From contig URWM01000081.1 in NCBI GenBank assembly GCA_900551655.1, positions 1-6,974 on the forward strand: a stretch of 6,974 nt of DNA, in the 5' to 3' direction. The DNA is from an uncultured Collinsella sp. (lineage in GTDB: Bacteria; Actinomycetota; Coriobacteriia; Coriobacteriales; Coriobacteriaceae). Made by a program: the position numbers and the translations under genes. Below, in pieces: positions 1-5,533 of the stretch (within the stretch, counting starts at the first letter, position 1; every line of letters starts with the position of its first letter). Below the pieces are notes generated by a model. That model had not been told where the DNA came from. It saw nothing but the letters and a program-made list of their open reading frames with translations, and ran no database searches.

Positions 1-29
1 GCATGGCCACCGGACCCATCGAAACACAT
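1..29 (-). CDS. Possible 5' end of a leftward gene, cut by the window edge
   Basis: An ATG at 29-27 on the minus strand opens a frame reading MCFDGSGGH before the window ends. A purine-rich AAGGA (minus strand, 39-43) lies 9 bases upstream, which is a reasonable ribosome binding site. Only nine codons can be seen, so no family can be assigned and the frame may be chance. If real, it would be the outermost gene of the presumed integrated element, and the GC hairpin at 60-90 would lie in its leader. Confidence 0.2.
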
Positions 30-59
30 CTCCACCGTTCCTTCAACTGGGAAAATGCC

Positions 60-90
60 GCCCCCGGGGCCCGCGAGGGGCCTCGGGGGC
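60..90. repeat. Long GC-rich inverted repeat (hairpin)
   Basis: Bases 60-72 pair with 78-90 over 13 positions, all Watson-Crick except G67-T83, around a 5-base loop (73-77). Neither strand has a strong T-run directly after it; the minus strand continues GGCATTTTCCC, a weak terminator tail. A second short repeat, CGTTC (90-94) with GAACG (107-111), adjoins it. The stem could act as a terminator or attenuator for leftward transcription, or as a DNA-level recognition structure. The pairing is seen directly; the role is inference. Confidence 0.5.
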
Positions 91-217
91 GTTCGACTAG
101 CTGCGGGAACGTCCTATCCGCTCAATGTGTTCGGCTGAGATCGGAAATCAACCCCTGCGTTGTCATCCTGCTATCGAAGCCTTGATTCTCATTTTCATTG
201 CAACAGCCTCAGGACTC

Positions 218-235
218 AGCGCAACGCGTTGCGCT
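218..235. repeat. 18-bp perfect palindrome
   Basis: AGCGCAACGCGTTGCGCT is identical to its own reverse complement. It has no central spacer, so it suits a dimeric DNA-binding protein better than an RNA hairpin. It lies in a gene-free stretch about 120 bases from the tRNA junction. It might be an operator or a site for an element-encoded protein; nothing in the sequence identifies the binder. Confidence 0.45.
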
Positions 236-254
236 CGGTGTCCCTATTTTCATG

Positions 255-293
255 AAAGGCCCAGCAGTAGGACGCAAGCAAAGTGGGTCTTTT
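255..293 (+). terminator. Possible intrinsic terminator, long loop
   Basis: AAAGGCCCA (255-263) pairs with TGGGTCTTT (284-292) over 9 positions with one G-U pair. It is followed by one more T and then ATCTG. The 20-base loop is longer than usual and the T tract is partly inside the stem, so this is a weak candidate. On the plus strand it would stop transcription leaving the presumed element before it enters the tRNA half. Confidence 0.3.
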
Positions 294-356
294 ATCTGCA
301 GTTATATGGTGTTCAATGATGCTTGGTGAATAGTAGGGGGTAGCATTAAATCATAT

Positions 357-398
357 CTCCTAAAGCGGGTGCCGACGGTTCGAATCCGCCCGGGGGCA
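357..398 (+). tRNA. 3' half of tRNA-Arg(CCU), 5' half missing; probable attachment site
   Basis: These 42 bases fit tRNA positions 32-73 with canonical spacing: anticodon loop CTCCTAA (357-363, anticodon CCT), 3' anticodon strand AGCGG (364-368), variable loop GTGCC (369-373), T-stem GACGG (374-378), T-loop TTCGAAT (379-385), CCGCC (386-390), acceptor strand CGGGGGC (391-397) and discriminator A398. TCA follows, so CCA is not encoded. The matching anticodon strand (CCGCT expected before 357) is absent; CATAT is there instead. No D-arm or suitable 5' acceptor is found within normal tRNA length. T-stem pair A375-C389 is mismatched. This is the pattern of a tRNA 3' end displaced by a tyrosine-integrase element that crosses over in the anticodon loop. 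A degenerate tRNA gene is the alternative. Confidence 0.8.
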
Positions 399-411
399 TC
401 AGAGATTGATC

Positions 412-449
412 GAGCCCGGTACCGCTATGGTGCCGGGCTCTTCTGGTTT
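412..449 (+). terminator. Intrinsic terminator downstream of the tRNA half
   Basis: Bases 412-423 pair with 429-440 over 12 positions, one of them a T-G pair (420-432), around the loop GCTAT. TTCTGGTTT follows. It lies 13 bases after the tRNA discriminator, which suits the original tRNA-Arg transcript. Its presence here supports the view that bases from 357 rightwards are the chromosomal side of the junction. It converges with the kinase terminator at 493-527. Confidence 0.75.
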
Positions 450-484
450 AAAGTCACGTTCATCCATGGGCGGCAATCCCACAT

Positions 485-527
485 CAAAAGAAAAGTGCCC
501 GCTTGCCGGGGGAGCAAGCGGGCACTT
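485..527 (-). terminator. Strong intrinsic terminator of the pknB operon
   Basis: AAGTGCCCGCTTGC (493-506) pairs perfectly with GCAAGCGGGCACTT (514-527), giving a 14-bp stem with a 7-base loop. On the minus strand the stem runs straight into TTTTCTTTT (about 494-486), a good U tract. It begins about 50 bases after the kinase stop codon and would end the transcript from the whole minus-strand operon. The A-rich flank on the other side is limited, so plus-strand use is unlikely. Confidence 0.9.
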
Positions 528-579
528 CTGAGCGAATGTGTTTGCGGTCTAAGCCGCTCGAAGCAACAAGCGATCGACG

Positions 580-2517
580 TTAGTTGCTAGACTCGGAGTC
601 GTCGCCGGAACCGGAGATGGAAACCGTCAGCGTAATCGTGCTGTCGGTGGACTGCTTGCCGGTGGGGGAGACACCCGTAACGGTGGCGTTTTCGTTGCCG
701 CTCACGGGGCTGCCGTTCTGGTCGCAGAACGCGATGTTGTAGAACCCGGCGTTGTTGAGCGCGGTGACGGCGGCGGAGATGCTCTTGCCGTACAGGTTAC
801 CCGGAACGCTGGCCTTGCCGGACTTCTTGGCAATGACGACGGTAATCGTGGCGCCGGGCTTCTGCTTACCGCTGGGGTTCCAGCTGATCACGGTGCCCTC
901 GGTAACCGAGTCGTTTTCCTGGTAACTCACGTCGACGCCAAAGCCAGCCATGTCGAGAGCGTTGCGCGCCTGGGCCTCGGTCATGTCGGTCAGATCGGGC
1001 ACCGAGGTGGTATCAGGGCCGCTGGAGACCTTGTACGAGATGGTCGTGCCCTTCTCGACCTCCTTGCCGGCAGCAGTGCCCTGCTCAAAGACCTGGCCCT
1101 CTTCGGCCTCATTGGCTTCCTCCGAAGCGCTGCCCTTCAGGCCCACGCTTGCCAGTGCGGCCTCGGCCTGGTCCTTGGTCAGGCCGAGGAGCTGCGGAAC
1201 CTCAACCTTCTCGGAGGGTTTAGGGCCCTTGGAGATTACCAGGTTCACCCTCGAGCCCTTGGCCTTCTTGGTGTTGCCGTTGGGGGTCTGCTCGGCGACT
1301 TTTCCCTCGTCGACATCGTCGTTGTAGCTCTGGTCGACGGTGCCAACCTCAAGGCCGGCTTCCTTGATCAGCTCGATAGCGGTTTCCTGGTCCTTGCCCA
1401 GCACATCGGGCACCGTGACCTGTTCGCCACTGAACATGCCTGTGGCAACGGCCACTACAACGCCAATCACGGCGACGGCGGCAATCACGGCGGCGATGAT
1501 CTTGTTCTTATTGGACTTAGGCTTTTCGACCTCGTAGGAGCCGGTGGAGCCCGAAACCGAGCTGCGGGCGGTATTTTGGCCGCTCACGCCCGAGACGGGA
1601 CGCACCATGGCGCGCGTCTGATCGGAAAGCTCGCGAGTCTTGGTGGCGCCCAGCTCACCGGGGGCACCGATGATGCGCGTGGGCTCCGAGACGTTGACGG
1701 CACGGCCCGACAGGTAGCTGTTGAGCACCTGACGCAGCTCGTCGGCGGTCTGGAAGCGGTTTGCCGGGTCTTTCTCCATGCACTTGAGGATGATGCGCTC
1801 AAGGTCGGCGTCGACACCGGAGTTGATCTGGCTCGGTGGAATAGGCAGCTCGTTGACCTGCTTGAGTGCGACCGAGATAGCGTCGTCACCGTCAAAGGGG
1901 ACGCGGCCGGTGGCGCACTCGTACATCACGACGCCCAGCGAGTAGATATCCGAGGTGGGGCCGAGGTCCTGACCACGGGTCTGCTCGGGGCTGACGTAGT
2001 GGGCGGTTCCCAGCACGTTGTTGTCTTGCGTGAGGTGGCTGTTCTTGGCGCGCGCGATGCCAAAGTCCATCACCTTGATGTTGCCGTCGGGCAGCACCAT
2101 GATGTTCTGCGGCTTAATGTCGCGGTGGATGATCTCATGCTTGTGAGCGACCGAAAGCGCGGAGCTGATCTGCGAGCCGATCTGGGCGACCTTCTTGGGG
2201 TCGAGGGCGCCGTGGCTCTTGATGCCGCTCTTAAGGTCGGTACCGCGCAGGTACTCCATGACGATGTAATAGGTGTCGCCGTCCTTGCCCCAATCGTAGA
2301 CGCCCACGATATAGGGGGAGGAGAGACCGGCTGCTGCCTGGGCCTCCTGCTTAAAGCGTGCGGCGAAGGTTGCGTCGCCAGCATACTGCGGCAGCATGAT
2401 CTTGACGGCTACCGTGCGGTCGAGAACCTGGTCCTGTGCACGGTAGACGGTCGCCATGCCGCCTGTTCCCACCTTATCCTTGAGGAGGTATCTTCCCCCG
2501 AGGACCCTCTGTTCCAT
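580..2517 (-). CDS. pknB: PASTA-domain Ser/Thr protein kinase, PknB/Stk type
   Basis: This 645-residue transmembrane kinase phosphorylates Ser/Thr of cell-wall and division proteins in response to peptidoglycan fragments or lipid II outside the cell (family knowledge). Visible features: glycine loop VGTGGMATVY (16-25), catalytic K39, helix-C E58, HRDIKPQN with D133 and N138, DFG 151-153, and activation-loop threonines T163 and T171 before the SPE motif. All catalytic residues are present. A Ser/Thr-rich juxtamembrane linker (about 275-337) leads to one membrane helix (340-361) and four PASTA repeats (about 365-431, 437-499, 504-564, 569-635), then an acidic tail. The start at 2517 is preferred: AGGAG (2523-2527) lies 5 bases upstream, while an in-frame ATG at 2532 has no ribosome site. 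It is the last gene of the operon. No pknA-like kinase lies between it and the pbpA part, unlike mycobacteria. Confidence 0.96.
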   Translation of the reverse strand: MEQRVLGGRYLLKDKVGTGGMATVYRAQDQVLDRTVAVKIMLPQYAGDATFAARFKQEAQAAAGLSSPYIVGVYDWGKDGDTYYIVMEYLRGTDLKSGIKSHGALDPKKVAQIGSQISSALSVAHKHEIIHRDIKPQNIMVLPDGNIKVMDFGIARAKNSHLTQDNNVLGTAHYVSPEQTRGQDLGPTSDIYSLGVVMYECATGRVPFDGDDAISVALKQVNELPIPPSQINSGVDADLERIILKCMEKDPANRFQTADELRQVLNSYLSGRAVNVSEPTRIIGAPGELGATKTRELSDQTRAMVRPVSGVSGQNTARSSVSGSTGSYEVEKPKSNKNKIIAAVIAAVAVIGVVVAVATGMFSGEQVTVPDVLGKDQETAIELIKEAGLEVGTVDQSYNDDVDEGKVAEQTPNGNTKKAKGSRVNLVISKGPKPSEKVEVPQLLGLTKDQAEAALASVGLKGSASEEANEAEEGQVFEQGTAAGKEVEKGTTISYKVSSGPDTTSVPDLTDMTEAQARNALDMAGFGVDVSYQENDSVTEGTVISWNPSGKQKPGATITVVIAKKSGKASVPGNLYGKSISAAVTALNNAGFYNIAFCDQNGSPVSGNENATVTGVSPTGKQSTDSTITLTVSISGSGDDSESSN

Positions 2518-2649
2518 TCCTGCTCCTAACATAACTATTCGCTCAACGATGTGTGTAGTACCTACGATGTGGCCGCTGGGGCCGTGTGGCGCGTTGCCGC
2601 TAACTCTTCGGCCGCAGCGCGCCTCGGGTGTCCGATTCGATCATGGGCA
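2518..2649 (-). other. 132-base gap between the rodA-pbpA fusion and pknB
   Basis: This is the only sizeable gap in the operon. It ends in the kinase ribosome site AGGAG at 2523-2527. A direct repeat, CACATCGT on the minus strand, occurs at 2564-2571 and 2546-2553, 18 bases apart. I find no canonical -35/-10 pair and no terminator with a T tract. A GC pairing (2588-2593 with 2618-2623) lacks a U tail. An internal promoter or operator is possible but not shown. Confidence 0.35.
2523..2527 (-). promoter_or_regulatory. Ribosome binding site that fixes the pknB start
   Basis: AGGAG on the minus strand lies 5 bases before ATG 2517. It sits downstream of the earlier in-frame ATG at 2532-2530, which has only AT-rich sequence and no purine site before it. 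The shorter start, giving MEQRVLGGRY, also places the kinase domain where family members usually begin. Confidence 0.8.
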
Positions 2650-5517
2650 TCACGCTCCCTGTGCGGCGAGCGCCGCGGTCAGGACGATGCCGGCAATCTT
2701 GGCCGCCTTGACGTCGTGTTTGTCGTAATCCTCCAAGGCCACCGAGATGGCGACCGTGGGTGAATCGTAAGGTGCAAAGCCAACGAACATCGAGTTGACG
2801 TTGGTGCCGCCAGTCTCGGCCGAGCCGGTCTTGCCGGCGACCTTGACGCCGGGGACCTGGGCATCGGTGCCGGTACCGGACTGGACGACGGCGAGCATGG
2901 CCTGCTTGACCTGGTCGGCCGTGGCGGAGCTGACGGCCTGACCCAGCGAGCGGGACTGCGTGGTCTTGACCACAGTTCCGTCCGGGGCGAGTACCTGGGC
3001 TACAAAGTACGGGTCCATGACCACGCCGCTGTTAGCGATGGCGGCGGCAATCACGGCGTTTTGCATGACGGTGGTCTGCGGGCCGGGCGTGTGGTCCATG
3101 CCGACAGGCTGGCCGGCGCCGGCCCAGGCGGTCTCCCACTCGGTCATGAGCGACGGGTCGGCCATGATGGAGGCCGCGGAGGTCAGGTCCTGGCCGAGCT
3201 TTTGGCCGTAGCCAAAGGCGTTGGCAAACTGCACGAGCGTGTTTGCGCCAACTTCGTTTGCCACCTGGCCAAAGACGACGTTGGAGGACACGGCAAAGGC
3301 CTGCTGCAGGCTGATGGTGCCGTAGCTCTCGTTAGCATAGTTGGTGACCGGTGCGTTGCCGATGTCCATGGAGCCGGGCGCCTGGTAGGTGCTGGTAAGG
3401 CTGGCGGTGCCGGTCTCGAGTGCCGCGGAAAGCGTAACGACCTTAAACGTGGAGCCCGGCGTGTACAGCGCGTCCATGGCGCGATTGTACATGGAGCCGT
3501 CCTCGCCGCCGCCCGCCTGCAGCAGGGCGTCGATGTTGGTGTTGTCATAGGTGGGCGAGCTGGCGCATGCGAGCACCGCACCGGTACGCGGGTCGATGAC
3601 CACTACAGCGCCCTTAAAGCCCTTGAGCGCCTGCTCGGCCGCCGTCTGGATACGCGAGTCGATGGTGAGCTTGGCGGTGTTGCCCGGCTGGGTCTGGCCC
3701 GCGAGCGACGCGATGGCGTTGTTCCAGCTGGAGTAATCCTTAGAGCCGGTGAGCGTGTCGTTCATGACGCTCTCGATGGCGGTGGTGCCATACTGCTGGC
3801 TCACGTAGCCAACCACGTGCGCTGCCAGGTTACCGTTGGGGTAGGAGCGTACGTAGGTGCCGTCCTCCTGCTGCAGCGACTCGGCCAGCGTCACGCCGTC
3901 GGACGTGATGATGGAACCGCGCTGGATGTACTTGGAGCGGGCGATAGTGTGGTTGTTGGTCGGCATATCCTGATAGTCCTTGGCCTTGATGACCTGGACA
4001 TAGGTGAGGTTGCCGATAAGGATGGCGAACAGCGCCGTAAAGGCGAGCACCGCACGGGTTAGACGGTTGGCGAGCGCAACGCGGCCGAGCACACCGGATT
4101 CAGGCGTGTCGAGCAGGCGACGGCGCATGCGCGAGCCGACGGAATGGCTGCCGCTGCCGTAGGAAGACGAGGTGGCAAAGCGCGTGCCCGTCGGGGCGGC
4201 GGATGCGACCTGATCATCGGTGATGGCGGTCATGGTGCCGGTGCCGGTAAGCTCGGCCTCGCGTCCGGTCGCCTCGTCACCGGCGCGCAGCAGGAGCGCG
4301 ACGATGATAAAGCTCGCCAGCAGCGAGGAGCCGCCCTGGCTCATAAAGGGCAGGGTGACGCCGGTCAGCGGGATCAGGCGGGTAACGCCGCCCACGATCA
4401 AAAAGGCCTGGAAGCTGATGGCGGCCGTAAGGCCCGTGGCACTAAAGGCTGCGAGGTCGGATTTAGCGCGGGCGGCCGTGGTGAGGCCACGCACGGCAAA
4501 GAGCATAAACAGGATGAGCACGGCGCCGCCGCCCAAAAGGCCCATCTCCTCGCCGATAGCCGAGAAGATAAAGTCGGACTCGACGACAGGGATGTTGTTG
4601 GCCATGCCGTTGCCGATGCCAACACCGACCAGACCGCCATCGGCAAGCGAGAAGAGCGACTGGACGATCTGGTAGCCCTGGCCCTGGGCGTCCTTAAACG
4701 GATCGACCCAAACCTGGAAACGCACCTGGACGTGAGACAGGAACTTGTAGGCGCCCACGGCTCCGACGGCTAAGAGCGCAAGGCCGATAACGACATACGA
4801 AAAGCGCCCCGTGGCAACGTAGAGCATCAGCAAGAAGATGGTGTAGAACAGCACGGCCGAACCCAGGTCGCGTTCGAAGACGACGACGAGCAGGCACACA
4901 CCCCACACGGCAAACAGCGGCAGCAGCAGTCGCAGGCGGGGGATCTTAAAGCCCAGGATCTTGCGGTTGGAGATGGAGAGCAGCTCGCGGTTCTCGGCCA
5001 GGTACCCGGCCAGGAACAGCACGATAAAGACTTTGGCGAACTCGCCGGGCTGGATGGTAAAGCCTGCGATGCGAATCCACAGCTTGGAGCCCGAGATCGT
5101 GGTGCCGATAAAGATCGGCAGCATCAGCAGAATGATGCCGATAATGCCAAAGGTGTACTTGTAGCGCATGACTACGTCGAGGTTCTTAACCAACGCGAGC
5201 GTTCCCACCATGAGCGCCACCGAGACAAACAGGATGATGAGCTGTGAGATGGCGAGAGCGGGGGCGAGGCGTGTCACGAACGTGATGCCGATGCCCGAAA
5301 GCACAAAGACAATGGGCAGGATGGCGGGGTCGGCGCCGGGCGCCAAGATGCGCACGGCAATGTGGGCCGCGGCAAAGGCGGCAAAGAGGCCGATCGGTAC
5401 GGCGAGCGTCTCAAAGGAGATGGCGGCGCCCGCGGTGAGCACGTACATCGCATACAGCAGGATGACGGGGAACGCCGAGGCGATGAGCAAGAGCAGCTCG
5501 GTGTTGCGGCGACTCAT
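2650..5517 (-). CDS. Fused SEDS glycosyltransferase (RodA type) and class B penicillin-binding transpeptidase (PbpA type)
   Basis: One 955-residue membrane protein holds both enzymes that build peptidoglycan: a SEDS polymerase that links lipid II into glycan strands, and a DD-transpeptidase that crosslinks them. The SEDS part (about 1-410) is strongly hydrophobic, with QPGEFAK (156-162), ERDLGS carrying the presumed catalytic D217, and GVTLPFMSQGGSS (386-398). A polar linker (about 411-483) holds a basic cluster RMRRR (463-467). A membrane helix (about 486-509) begins the PBP part, with catalytic motifs SxxK (S689, K692), SxN (S744-N746) and KTG (896-898), all intact. Total length is about that of separate actinobacterial RodA plus PbpA. 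The ATG at 5517 has AAAGGGAG 8 bases upstream; an in-frame GTG at 5526 overlaps that site and is rejected. It starts 16 bases after the phosphatase stop, suggesting coupled translation. No internal start with a ribosome site lies in the linker. Confidence 0.95.
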   Translation of the reverse strand: MSRRNTELLLLIASAFPVILLYAMYVLTAGAAISFETLAVPIGLFAAFAAAHIAVRILAPGADPAILPIVFVLSGIGITFVTRLAPALAISQLIILFVSVALMVGTLALVKNLDVVMRYKYTFGIIGIILLMLPIFIGTTISGSKLWIRIAGFTIQPGEFAKVFIVLFLAGYLAENRELLSISNRKILGFKIPRLRLLLPLFAVWGVCLLVVVFERDLGSAVLFYTIFLLMLYVATGRFSYVVIGLALLAVGAVGAYKFLSHVQVRFQVWVDPFKDAQGQGYQIVQSLFSLADGGLVGVGIGNGMANNIPVVESDFIFSAIGEEMGLLGGGAVLILFMLFAVRGLTTAARAKSDLAAFSATGLTAAISFQAFLIVGGVTRLIPLTGVTLPFMSQGGSSLLASFIIVALLLRAGDEATGREAELTGTGTMTAITDDQVASAAPTGTRFATSSSYGSGSHSVGSRMRRRLLDTPESGVLGRVALANRLTRAVLAFTALFAILIGNLTYVQVIKAKDYQDMPTNNHTIARSKYIQRGSIITSDGVTLAESLQQEDGTYVRSYPNGNLAAHVVGYVSQQYGTTAIESVMNDTLTGSKDYSSWNNAIASLAGQTQPGNTAKLTIDSRIQTAAEQALKGFKGAVVVIDPRTGAVLACASSPTYDNTNIDALLQAGGGEDGSMYNRAMDALYTPGSTFKVVTLSAALETGTASLTSTYQAPGSMDIGNAPVTNYANESYGTISLQQAFAVSSNVVFGQVANEVGANTLVQFANAFGYGQKLGQDLTSAASIMADPSLMTEWETAWAGAGQPVGMDHTPGPQTTVMQNAVIAAAIANSGVVMDPYFVAQVLAPDGTVVKTTQSRSLGQAVSSATADQVKQAMLAVVQSGTGTDAQVPGVKVAGKTGSAETGGTNVNSMFVGFAPYDSPTVAISVALEDYDKHDVKAAKIAGIVLTAALAAQGA

Positions 5518-5525
5518 AAGCGGCA

Positions 5526-5533
5526 CTCCCTTT
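5526..5533 (-). promoter_or_regulatory. Ribosome binding site that fixes the fusion start
   Basis: AAAGGGAG on the minus strand abuts the phosphatase stop codon (TAG, 5536-5534) and lies 8 bases before ATG 5517. The in-frame GTG at 5526-5524 begins on the last base of this site, so it cannot use it. This choice removes three residues from the longest frame. Confidence 0.8.

Larger units (their letters stand above)
1..356. mobile_element. Probable right-hand end of an element integrated into tRNA-Arg(CCU)
   Basis: This stretch of over 300 bases holds no convincing complete gene. Its right border falls exactly where a tRNA-Arg(CCU) sequence becomes recognisable (anticodon loop at 357). By hand count, 301-360 is about 38% GC and 241-300 about 47%, against about 63% in a sampled stretch of the kinase gene. 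It contains a 13-bp GC hairpin (60-90), an 18-bp palindrome (218-235), a terminator-like hairpin (255-292) and short direct repeats TGGTG at 307-311 and 324-328. Elements inserted in a tRNA 3' half normally leave an intact tRNA at one end and the displaced 3' half at the other; the displaced half is what is seen here. That an element lies to the left is inference: no integrase or other mobility gene is visible, and its type (prophage, ICE, island) cannot be told. Confidence 0.45.

Noticed and set aside
3..185. Plus-strand frame of 60 codons at the left end
   Set aside because: It runs through the GC hairpin, has no visible ribosome site, and its composition shows no protein-like pattern.
60..398. 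A tRNA-Arg(CCU) interrupted by a group I intron, with a 5' acceptor at 60-66 (GCCCCCG matches CGGGGGC at 391-397)
   Set aside because: The match is part of the 60-90 hairpin. No D-arm, D-loop or 5' anticodon strand follows it, so the 7-base match is best taken as chance.
1576..2529. Long plus-strand open frame of 317 codons
   Set aside because: It lies antisense to the kinase domain, encodes low-complexity sequence with no recognisable motif, and arises from the GC codon bias of the real gene.
2518..2532. Longer pknB start at 2532 (MLGAGMEQ)
   Set aside because: No ribosome site precedes it, and the good AGGAG site lies inside the extra codons, serving ATG 2517.
2588..2623. GC inverted repeat GGCGCG/CGCGCC as a terminator between the fusion and pknB
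   Set aside because: Only 6 bp with a 24-base loop and no T tract on either strand.
2600..2644. 14-codon minus-strand frame (MIESDTRGALRPKS) just after the fusion stop
   Set aside because: No ribosome site and too short to support; likely chance in the gap.
3061..4062. Long plus-strand open frame of 333 codons
   Set aside because: Antisense to the transpeptidase domain with its intact motifs; Gly/Val/Arg-rich composition typical of a shadow frame.
5518..5526. GTG start at 5526 for the fusion protein
   Set aside because: It overlaps the ribosome binding site, which is well spaced for ATG 5517.
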